Shown here: one piece after another, positions 24,960 to 33,821 of the stretch
How the letters are laid out: each line of letters starts with the position of its first letter
How positions within the stretch are numbered: position 1 is the stretch's first letter
Assembly: GCF_008728515.1 (NCBI RefSeq)
Contig: NC_044980.1
Span: forward strand, 32,938,290 to 33,002,289
Source: Papio anubis
Lineage: Eukaryota; Chordata; Mammalia; Primates; Cercopithecidae
Direction: 5' to 3'
DNA: 64,000 bases
The notes under the pieces: generated by a model
Databases searched by the model: none
Seen by the model: only the letters and a program-made list of their open reading frames with translations
What the model was told of the DNA's origin: nothing
Translations under genes and position numbers: made by a program

Positions 24960-25900
24960 TCAAAATCCAATTGTAAACCAAAGAGAAGTGCTAAAAAAGA
25001 AATGTAGGTGAATATTTATCTGACACTAGAATGGAAAGGACTTTGTAAGCATAAGAGGAATGGAGGAAATCGGAAAGAAAACATCTAAATGAAAATCTTA
25101 AATAAGAAGAGATAAAAAAATATTAAAGATGAAAACAAAGTATTTTTCCACAAATATGACAAAGATGTTACATACTTAATCTCTTAAGTACCTTTATGAA
25201 AAATTAAGAAATTGCTAATAATCCTATTAAAAGTGATCAAAGAACATGGAGAGATGGTTCTTAAAGAGGAATTATCAGTGGTTCAAAATCTTACAACTGT
25301 GGATATTCATATTCACAGAAATAATTAGGGCACTCCTGAGATAGCATATTTTGTACAACAAATTAAAGAAGATTTAAAAAATACATTGTCCAATGCTGGC
25401 AAAAGTAGAGTAAATGGATACTTTTTATATGTTGCTTTGGAAATATAAATTAGTGTTACTTTTTGGGGGAATTCTTAGAAATATTTTCAGTAATTCATTT
25501 ATAGGACTCTAAGATATTTTAAAATGTGGGCCAAATTGGTGGTACAAGAATAATAATCACACAGAGTTTTATAATCACAAAATTTGTGGAAAAAAATCTA
25601 AAAGTCCAACACCAGGGGAATGTGTAAATAAATTTTGATTTTATTCAACAGTAGGGTTTTAAGTGATCTTTAAAAATGTTTTGAAATAGTCTTTTATAAC
25701 TTGGGAAAATATTCACAATATAAACTGTGCAGAATGAATTTACACATCCCAATTGTGGATTTTATTATATATTATATTTGTACCCAATATAACACTAAAT
25801 TATATTATTTCATATCATAGAAAATGTTACATAAAATAACATATTCACAAATAGTGGCTATTTTTGGCTGTGTGATTATGAGTGATTTTTATTTTCCTCA
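24960..25900 (+). mobile_element. Old L1 fragment
   Basis: Diverged L1 ORF2-end and 3' UTR-like words: caatgctggcaaaagtagag, tcatttataggactctaag, aaaagtccaacaccagggg, gggaaaatattcacaatat. Boundaries approximate. Confidence 0.55.
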
Positions 25901-26099
25901 TTATATTATTCTGCATTTTCTCAGTTAAAAAATATATTGTTATTATATTTGGTTATTATAATAACCAAGTTACATAATAATACATGGCTACTATTTTTTT
26001 AATTTAAAGAAATTTAAATCCAAATTAAAACTGTTACATAAAACTTTCTTCAAGAAAACCAGTTGTAGGAAAAAAGTCCTAGGGCGTGCTGGTCCAGAA

Positions 26100-26290
26100 C
26101 ACAGAAGCTTTAGTGACACAAACCTTTGTTACTTCTAACAGTGTGAGCCTGAGCAAGTCAGTTGATCTATGCCTCAGTTTTCTCATCTGTGAAATTGGGA
26201 CAATAACAGCCTCTAATCACAAGATAGCAAAGAATCTTAAGTAAGAGACATTGTTAAATTGCTAGTATCTTGCCTGGAATAAGTGGTCTT
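26100..26290 (+). repeat. MIR element
   Basis: gtgtgagcctgagcaagtcag, tgcctcagttttctcatctg, in sense order. Confidence 0.7.
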
Positions 26291-26614
26291 CAAATACTGA
26301 TAACTAGCTAGTCTGAAGGGAGCTGGAAACCAGCTTTGAATGGATTGGTCTTGGCCAGTAAAAGTGGCTGCAGCCCCTTGGGTCCTTATACTCCAAAGAA
26401 ACATGGCCATGCTTGGTGCAAATCCAGGTGGCTTTGCAGTTGGCTGAAGCACCCTTGTGATCTGGAGTTTCCTGAGAAGGATCATAAGTGTCATTTTGTA
26501 AACCATCATTCCATGTGGCCATGGAGACTCATCAGCGAGACACGGGGGCTGCCAGCTCTGATAACAGAGATCAGTACTTAACATGCATGCGTCGTCTCCA
26601 ATTCACACAGACAC

Positions 26615-26750
26615 AGCCAAGCAAGTACTATGTGCATTTTACAGATGAAGACCATAAGGCTCAGAGAACTTCAGAAACACTCAAGGTCACAGAGTTGTTC
26701 AGTGCAAGAATTCACACCCACACCCATCTGATGTCAAAGCCTACACTTCC
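26615..26750 (-). repeat. MIR fragment
   Basis: gtgcattttacagatgaag, ggctcagagaacttcag, aggtcacagagttgttcag. Confidence 0.5.
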
Positions 26751-26753
26751 CCA

Positions 26754-26754
<1 letters not shown>

Positions 26755-26788
<34 letters not shown>
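26755..26788. repeat. (CA)n microsatellite
   Basis: About 17 uninterrupted CA units. Confidence 0.92.
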
Positions 26789-26793
<5 letters not shown>

Positions 26794-26794
26794 A

Positions 26795-27725
26795 GCTCTT
26801 AGCCTCAGGATGTCTCTGGAAAAGCACTGAGCACACAAGGAGGGATGCAGCCCCCAAGTAGTGGCCAAGCCATCAGTAGGTAAAGAGACAATACCTCCTT
26901 TCTTCCATTCTAAAACCAGGAACGTGTTCCTTGCCTCTCCTGTTCCCAGCTAGAGACCAAACCCCACTCTGCCTCTCAAGAGACGTGGTCATACCCCGTC
27001 ACTTCTGGTTCTTTGGAACAAAAGCTGTACAGGTCAGAGGTGAGGACACAGCTCTGCAAAGCCTGCCTTCAGGAATAATAGCCTAGAAGGAAAAAACATG
27101 AAGTACCTGAGGAAGAGCAGTAACATTAGCAGAAACCATTGCTGTCCAAAAGAATTTGTAGCTTCTCTTGATGTTAACCAGTTGGAGACATAGTTATCAC
27201 AGGTTTTTAAGTAACAATTGTGAATTTAAAAAATTATAACAAGGAAGACAGCTAACATGTTTTCCACATTTAAGTTACTGTGCTAAACATAATGTAGCTT
27301 CTAAAATTCCTTACAAAGACCCAGTCCCCTGAGAATGACTTTTACTACCCTGATTTACCCAAATGATTCGTGGATAAAGTATGAGTACTTATGCTCCAGG
27401 TTAGCAAGGAAGTGAGAAGCTGCAGCAAAGGATGAAAACCCCAAGGGCCTGAGAGGAAGGGGCTATAGCCAAAACGGCAGGTGGGGGAGCAGGCTGAGTG
27501 TTCCATTGGAAGAAACATCAGCTGGGGTGTCTGCTCAGGGCTTGGGAAACGTGCCAGAGCCTGGATGAAGGAGGATCTTATGGGCCACCCTGACAGGGTC
27601 TGTAACTCTTTGGCACTCAAATTTCTAGACCAGCACTTCTGATTCCCACCTGGGCATACCTTGCTGCAACAGAGCTTGCATGTACCTTAATGATTCTTGC
27701 TAGAAGTTCAGGTGTCTGGTAAGGT
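26795..27725. other. Unique intronic sequence
   Basis: No repeat or gene recognised. Confidence 0.4.
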
Positions 27726-27728
27726 CTT

Positions 27729-28047
27729 TCTTTTTTTTTTTTTTTTTTTTTTTGAGACTGAGTCTTGCTCTGTCACCCAGGCTAGAGTGCAGTAGTGTGA
27801 TCTCGGCTCACTGCAAGTTCCGCCTCTTGGGTTCACGCCATTCTCTTGCCTCAGCCTCCCGAGTAGCTGGGACTACAGGCTCCCTCCACAACGCCCGGCT
27901 AATTTTTTTTTTTTTTTTTTGTATTTTTAGTACAGATGGGGGTTTCACTATGTTAGCCAGGGTGGTCTCAAACTCCTGACCTCGTGATCCACCTGCCTCG
28001 GCCTCCCAAAGTGCTGGGATTACAGGCGTGAGCCATCGCACCCAGTC
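27729..28047 (-). mobile_element. Alu, full length
   Basis: Minus-strand dimeric Alu with a long poly-T tail (27729-27753) and an expanded middle T tract (about 27902-27920). Ends ggcgtgagccatcgcaccc. Confidence 0.93.
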
Positions 28048-28089
28048 TTTTGATATTTAACTAACCTGAGGCCTAATAAAATGCTCTTT

Positions 28090-28235
28090 TTAACACTAAC
28101 ACATTTGAGATAACAATAACTTACATTGGGCATTTACCTTAATATGTTTTACATGTTTCAGCTGTTAAATTCTCCCAACCCTTACTGATGAAGAAAACCC
28201 AGCACAGAGAGGTTAAGTAATTTGCCCAGTTCTTC
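28090..28235 (-). repeat. MIR fragment
   Basis: tgggcatttaccttaatatg through cagagaggttaagtaatttg, in reverse order. Confidence 0.55.
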
Positions 28236-28258
28236 TTTTTTGAAGGAATAAAGAAATG

Positions 28259-28407
28259 GCTCTCAAAAGTTAAAATGCAGATACTGTGCCCCACCCTAGG
28301 GTTTTCAATTCAATAAAGTTAGGGTGGGTCCTGTAGATTTGCATTTCTTATAAGTTCCAGGGTGATGCTGATGCTGCTGGTCCAGGGACCACACTTTGAG
28401 AACCGAT
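28259..28407 (+). mobile_element. hAT-type MER5A-like element
   Basis: gatttgcatttcttataag, ccagggtgatgctgatgctg and ccacactttgagaacc are in the MER5A order. It directly abuts the next hAT element. Confidence 0.7.
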
Positions 28408-28416
28408 GGTCTAGAC

Positions 28417-28643
28417 CAGGGATCAGCAAGTTTTTGTTATTATTAAAGGGCCAGATAGTAAATGTTTTTGCTATCTTGTATGATTTGCAGGATGAAAAGT
28501 AAAATCGAGGATATTATATGAGTACTTATACAACCATCTAAAATGTAATCACTTAAAAATGTAAAATCCATTCCAGCTATCAGGCCGTAAATAACGGGGG
28601 GCACGCTGAATTTGGTTTATGGGCTGTAGATAACTGGCCCCTC
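28417..28643 (+). mobile_element. hAT-type non-autonomous element with 8-bp target duplication
   Basis: Starts cagggatcagcaag, continues aaagggccagatagtaaat, and ends tggcccctc. The flanking 8-mers gtctagac (28409-28416) and atctagac (28644-28651) differ at one base. No coding capacity. Confidence 0.78.
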
Positions 28644-28654
28644 ATCTAGACTCT

Positions 28655-28985
28655 AGACCAACTTCTGGTCTTGATCCCAACTGCCCCCTGACACCACAAC
28701 TGTTTTCTTGTTTTTCCTGAGGTCCCAGCTACCTAATGGCCTAATCAGGGAAGTACACCTTAGCTTCAAGCTGCTGGAAAGCTCAATGAATGTCCAGCAC
28801 GGACCATGAAATACTCGGGACAGTGGTAGAACTGCCACTAAGGAAAGGAAACCTCTTCTGTCGCTGGCTCCAAACCTCTGGTGCCCAGGAGCATCCTGGT
28901 CACTATGAAACTGAAATGTTCCATGTTGATTGATGATGTTGGAAGCTGATCATGTGTTTGATTTTTTCCGGGGCCAGATAACATT
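28655..28985. other. Unique intronic sequence left of the duplication
   Basis: No repeat or gene recognised. Confidence 0.4.
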
Positions 28986-29100
28986 AAAAGTGTTAAACAC
29001 TAAACAACATTTAGTGTTGTTTTCTTTGAGAATAAAGGATTCTTAGAGCTTTTAAAATGGTAATGATGATAATAAAGGCATCCAAACTACTGTAGTTTCT

Positions 29101-30072
29101 TTTTTTTTTTTTTTTTTTTTTTTAGTAACAGGCTTAATTCACTTTATTTTTCTTGTATAAAAACCCTATGTCGTAGCCACAGCTGGAGCCTGGGTCCGCT
29201 GCACAGAGACTCTGGTGTGGGTCTTGACAAGGTGGTCAGTGAATTCCTGATAGGGAGACTTGGTAAATACAGTCTCCTTCCAGAGGTCAGGGGTCAGGTA
29301 GCTGTAGGTCTTACAGATGGCATCAAAGGTGGCCTTGGCGAAGTTGCCCAGGGTGGCAGTGCAGCCCCGGGCTGAGGTGTAGCAGTCATCAATACCAGCC
29401 ATCATGAGCAGCTTCTTGGGCACAGGCGCTGAGACGATGCCAGTGCCCCTGGGTGCAGGGATGAGGCGCACCAGCACAGAGCCGCAGCGGTCAGTCACCT
29501 TGCAAGGGACGGTGTGTGGCTTGCCGATCTTGTTCCCCCAGTAGCCTCTGCGCACCGGGACAATGGAGAGTTTGGCCAGGATGATGGCCCCACGGATGGC
29601 AGTGGCCACCTCCTTGGAGCACTTAACACCCCGGCCGACGTGGCCATTGTAGTCCCCAGTAGCAACAAACGCCTTGAACCTGGTGCGCTGGCCAGCACGG
29701 GTCTGCTTCTGCACCTGCATAATCTTCAAAACCTCGTCTTTGAGAGAAGCCCCCAAGAAAAAGTCAATGATCTCAGATTCCTTAATGGGCAAAGAGAAGA
29801 GGTAGATCTCCTCCAGGGACTTGATCTTCATGTCCTTGACCAAGCGGCCCAGCTTAGTGACGGGCATCCACTCCTTATCCTCGGCCTTGCCTCCGCGAGT
29901 TCCGCGGCCTCGGCCCCGGCCCCGTCCACGGCCGTGACCCCGGCCCTGGATGCCACTGCCGAAACCACCGCGGAAGCCACCGCGGTTCCCCATCCCAGGG
30001 CCACCAGGGCCTCCGGGCCCTCCCGCTGCACCGGCGTCATCCGCCATTTGGTGTTCTCTTGGAGAAGAAGCC
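29101..30072 (-). mobile_element. RPS2: RPS2 retrocopy insertion unit (mRNA-derived, L1-mobilised)
   Basis: The unit runs from the poly(A) tract at 29101-29123, through the 3' UTR, coding region and about 25 nt of 5' UTR, to 30072. It sits inside the A-rich tail of the Alu at 30091-30398. The Alu's own target duplication (tgtagttt at 29091-29098 and 30400-30407) brackets the whole block. A separate target duplication for the retrocopy cannot be resolved in the T runs. Confidence 0.85.
29166..30047 (-). pseudogene. RPS2: RPS2 processed retrocopy with an open full-length frame
   Basis: A 293-codon intronless frame on the minus strand matches ribosomal protein S2 (uS5) end to end. The start MADDAGAAGG is at 30047-30045 and the end QAPAVATT is just before the stop at 29166. 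The N-terminus has the expected Gly-rich and RG/GRG tract. The S5 RNA-binding domain and S5 C-terminal domain follow in order, roughly residues 100-165 and 185-255. The functional protein sits in the 40S subunit near the mRNA entry channel. Retrocopy signs are: no introns; a 3' UTR with AATAAA (near 29143-29148); a poly(A) tract (29101-29123 as T on the plus strand); and a short 5' UTR (30048-30072). The open frame runs 37 codons further upstream into Alu tail sequence, but the RPS2 Met is the sensible start. Compared with the RPS2 I recall, several changes are radical (P to Q, I to T, L to R, G to D, S to C) and two arginines are lost by CpG-type changes. It is therefore probably a drifting pseudogene, although no stop is present. 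Confidence 0.93.
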
Positions 30073-30090
30073 TTTTTTTTTTTTTTTTTT

Positions 30091-30398
30091 GGCTGGGTTT
30101 TTTTTGCTTTTTTTTTTTGACACAGAGTCTCACTCTTGTCACCCAGGCTGGGGTGCAACAGTGCAATCTCGGCTCACAGCAACCTCCACCGCCTGAGTTC
30201 AAGTGATTCTCCTGCCTCAGCCTCCCAAGTAACTGGGAACACGTCTGTACCACCATGCCTGGCTAATTTTTGTATTTTTAGTAGAGACAGGGTTTCACCA
30301 TGTTGGCCAGGCTGGTCTCGAACTCCTGACCTCAGTTGATCCACCCACCTCGGCCTCCCAAAATGCTGGGATTACAGGCATGAGCCACCACGCCCAGC
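30091..30398 (-). mobile_element. Alu (older than AluY), host of the RPS2 insertion
   Basis: Minus-strand Alu with both arms, ending at the Alu 5' end (ggctgggcg-like) at about 30398. Its A-rich tail continues across the RPS2 insertion to about 29099. The target duplication tgtagttt is at 29091-29098 and 30400-30407. Confidence 0.9.
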
Positions 30399-30399
30399 C

Positions 30400-31415
30400 T
30401 GTAGTTTGTTTTTAAAACATAAAATTGTTGGCATATTTTCCATAACCCAAAAGTAGAAGTTCTGATACTAAGGTTATTTTATATTTATCAGGAGTGGTCC
30501 TTCAGAGGGTTTTGCATTCTGCAGAATTTTTGTGTTCATGGGCTTCCAATTCTGAAGGCATCCCCTTTCATTCTTGGTATTTACAAACAGGAAAAGAAAG
30601 CACAAGCCTCACGCAGAAAGTAACCTCAACATTTCCCCAGGATGTTTACGGAATGGGCAGTGTGGAGAAGGCATTCCAATAATGCTGCCTGACCACTGTC
30701 GGGTTTTTCAATAACAAGTCTGTGTTGTCCTTTCACTCACACACATTATGAAACTCATCAGGAATTCCCTGTCTTATTCCAGTTATAGGGAACATGATTC
30801 AGAACCGGTCTCCGTACTGCGATCTGCTGGGGAACAGCAGGGTTAGCCTTACTGCTTTCCCGAAGATTCCTAGAGAGTTCTGCAAAACGGATAAATCTGG
30901 CCTTCAATGGCTTCCAGCAAGTTCTAAACAGACTGTCAGCATCTTCCCCACGAGTTCAGTCTGCATAAAGGTTTTCATGTCTTTTCACTGTAAAAGCATC
31001 CTACATCATGGTCCCTGGAATGGAAATAAAAAGTAGATGCCAGAACCAGCTGCCCACATGTGCTCTTCTGCTTACTGAGAAAACCTGAGATCAAGGGAAT
31101 AACAGAAAAGAAGGTGAAGGTATCCAACATCCCGTGCAAGTACCTGCATTCTGTTTGCTCTGGTAAGAATCCAGTGGCCCTTGTTCTTGGTACTCTGCCA
31201 TCTTTGACAAAAGGGCACCGATGTTGGGAAGCAGTGTGCTGTGGTCGACAGGCCCCTGTAAGATTGGGAGAACTACTTCTTCCAGGATCATCTCGACAGG
31301 CGGCGACTCTATCAAATGTTAGCCATTCCCTTCCCTAATTAAGGTTCCTAGTCCTTTATCTGAAATGCTTGTCAGGCCAGATGTGTTTTAGAATTTGGAA
31401 TTTTTGCAATTATAA
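30400..31415. other. Unique intronic sequence between the duplicated segments
   Basis: The chance frames 31060-31338 and 31091-31315 oppose each other. No domain seen. Confidence 0.4.
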
Positions 31416-31419
31416 AAGA

Positions 31420-31640
31420 AATTTGGAAAGTGAAATAGTGGTTGCCAGGGGCTGGGGAAAGGGGGAAATGGGGAGCTGTTTGATAGGTACAGAGTTTCAG
31501 GTTAACAAGTAAAAAGAATTCTGGAGATTGGTTGCACAACAATGTGAATATACAATCAGTATTGAATGGCACCCTTAAAAGTGGTCAAGATAGTAAATTT
31601 TGTGTTATATGTATTTTACCACAACTTTTTTAAAAAGTCA
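31420..31640 (+). mobile_element. Old L1 3' end fragment
   Basis: ggttgccaggggctgggg, acagagtttcaggttaacaag, ggttgcacaacaatgtgaat and atgtattttaccacaac are consecutive L1M 3' end words. Confidence 0.7.
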
Positions 31641-31904
31641 TTTAATTCCTATATTCTATGCTTCCAAATACCTGGGTATTTTCAGGGTAGTGCCCTGAAA
31701 TCAAACACGTGGATATTTCTGCAGCAAAATGTGCAACTAGTCTCACTAGCTGAGATTTACAAAATATCATAAATTGCCTCGTATTAATTCAAGTCAGTTT
31801 TGCCACCAAGGGAGTTTGCTGAACATTCACTGAAAGACTTTTGGTTTTCAGGGGGCTCTGGAATTTGGAATTGCAGTTTTCAGGAACTGTGAGCCTGCAG
31901 CTGT

Positions 31905-32065
31905 CACTCACCCACCCTACCTTTGTGCAACATTTTCATTACCCACAGTTTACAGAGGAGAAAATAGAAACAAGAAGTAATAGCAGTAGGAAAGTAGTCA
32001 CTTGCCCAAGGACAGCCAGCTCGTCGGAATCCAAACTTCCTGGTACCACTGTTAAGCCCTCACCT
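31905..32065 (-). repeat. MIR-like fragment
   Basis: cagtttacagaggagaaaat and cacttgcccaaggacagccag, in reverse MIR order. Confidence 0.5.
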
Positions 32066-32069
32066 TAAC

Positions 32070-32488
32070 CGCAGGCTACCGTGGGCACAGACAGGCTCAC
32101 CCAACTACAGAATCTTAAAGAGGTCTCTTGAAGTTTTAAGAAAGATGCCAGAGGATTCATCCCAATATGGGCGCTAGTAGAAAGTGTGTGGGATGGGGCT
32201 ACCTGGAGGCTTTGATAATGGCCTCCCCATCTTAGAAGGCCATAACGCTGCCCTCTCACCAGTCCCTGATAAGTGCCATTCTCCGAACCAGGAGCAGGAG
32301 TGGATAAACTACTGCTCTGTGGCTGTTGGCACTGCCCTTTGACTTTTTTTTTTTTTTTGGTTACTCAGGCATAAAGTACAGAATCTCGCCAATCAGGTGA
32401 ACTTTTCCAATGCTAATAGCTGCTTTAGGCTGGAACTGTTCTCAAGAGATGAAGGTATGTAAATTAAGTGTCTTTGATGCCTCCTTTA
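32070..32488. other. Unique intronic sequence
   Basis: A poly-T tract at about 32345-32358. Otherwise nothing recognised up to the copy-B breakpoint. Confidence 0.4.
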
Positions 32489-32802
32489 AAAAGTGTTAAA
32501 CACTAAACAACATTTAGTGTTGTTTTCTTTGAGAATAAAGGATTCTTAGAGCTTTTAAAATGGTAATGATGATAATAAAGGCATCCAAACTACTGTAGTT
32601 TCTTTTTTTTTTTTTTTTTGGCTGGGTTTTTTTTGTTTTTTTTGTTTTTTTTTTTTTTTTAAATTTATTTATTATTATTATACTTTAAGTTGTAGGGTAC
32701 ATGTGCATAACATGCAGGTTTGTTACATATGTATACTTGTGCCATGTTGGTCTGCTGCACCCATCAACTCGTCATTTACATCAGGTATAACTCCCAATGC
32801 AA

Positions 32803-32825
32803 TCCCTCCCCCCTCCCCCCTCCCC
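32803..32825 (-). repeat. G-rich tract of the L1 3' UTR (possible G-quadruplex)
   Basis: On the minus strand the L1 3' UTR has four G runs separated by single A bases; on the plus strand they are C runs. This polypurine tract is a conserved feature of primate L1 3' UTRs and fits a G-quadruplex pattern. Confidence 0.8.
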
Positions 32826-32880
32826 ATGATAGGCCCCGGTGTGTGATGTTCCCCTTCCTGAGTCCAAGTGATCTCGTTGT

Positions 32881-33821
32881 TCAGTTCCCACCTATGAGTG
32901 AGAACATGCGGTGTTTGGTTTTCTGTTCTTGTGATAGTTTGCTAAGAATGATGGTTTCCAGCTGCATCCATGTCCCTACAAAGGACGCAAACTCATCCTT
33001 TTTTATGGCTGCATAGTATTCCATGGTGTATATGTGCCACATTTTCTTAATCCAATCTGTCACTGATGGACATTTGGGTTGATTCCAAGTCTTTGCTATT
33101 GTGAATAGTGCTGCAATAAACATACGTGTGCATGTGTCTTTATAGCAGCATAATTTATAATCCTTTGGGTATATCCCCAGTAATGGGATGGCTGGGTCAT
33201 ATGGTACATCTAGTTCTAGATCCTTGAGGAATCGCCATACTGTTTTCCATAATGGTTGAACTAGTTTACAATCCCACCAACAGTGTAAAAGTGTTCCTAT
33301 TTCTCCACATCCTCTCCAGCACCTGTTGTTTCCTGACTTTTTAATGATCGCCATTCTAACTGGTGTGAGATGGTATCTCATTGTGGTTTTGATTTGCATT
33401 TCTCTGATGGCCAGTGATGATGAGCATTTTTTCATATGTCTGTTGGCTGTATGAATGTCTTCTTTTGAGAAATGTCTGTTCATATCCTTTGCCCACTTTT
33501 TGATGGGGTTGTTTTTTTCTTGTAAATTTGTTTGAGTTCTTTGTAGGTTCTGGATATGAGCCCTTTGTCAGATGAGTAGATTGCAAAAATTTTCTCCCAT
33601 TCTGTAGGTTGCCTGTTCACTCTGATGGTAGTTTCTTTTGCTGTGCAGAAGCTCTTTAGTTTAATGAGATCCCATTTGTCAATTTTAGCTTTTGCTGCCG
33701 TTGCTTTTGGTGTTTTAGACATGAAGTCTTTGCCCATGCCTATGTCCTGAATGGTACTACCTAGGTTTTCCTCTAGGATTTTTATGGTATTAGGTCTAAC
33801 ATTTAAGTCTCTAATCCATCT
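32881..33821 (-). pseudogene. L1 ORF2 C-terminal remnant (after stop, with a frameshift)
   Basis: After the stop the same reading frame reopens (open from 33737 to 33480), then is lost near 33508-33520. The last 200 codons (32881-33483) continue in another frame and end with the normal ORF2 terminus. That final part contains the segment with the cysteine-rich region (CWRGCGEIG, CYKDTC). The span from the ORF2 start to its final stop is 3824 nt, four less than 1276 codons require. This fits a single 4-nt deletion, in an A-rich stretch. Confidence 0.88.

Larger units (their letters stand above)
28986..30283. repeat. Duplicated segment, copy A (source copy, carries the RPS2 retrocopy)
   Basis: The left part (28986-29100, 115 bp) is identical base for base to 32489-32603. 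The right part (ggctggg plus T run at 30091 onward, and the Alu to 30283) matches copy B with about five substitutions and one small indel over about 165 bp. Copy A is the likely source because its Alu is complete, with target duplications on both sides. The RPS2 unit lies between the two matching parts and is absent from copy B. Confidence 0.9.

Noticed and set aside
30048..30158. 37-codon N-terminal extension of the RPS2 frame
   Set aside because: It is poly(A)/Alu-tail sequence upstream of the true RPS2 Met and encodes mostly lysine; it is not part of RPS2.
29514..30206. 230-codon plus-strand frame opposite RPS2
   Set aside because: It is the shadow of the GC-rich RPS2 coding strand and then runs into Alu sequence; no domain.
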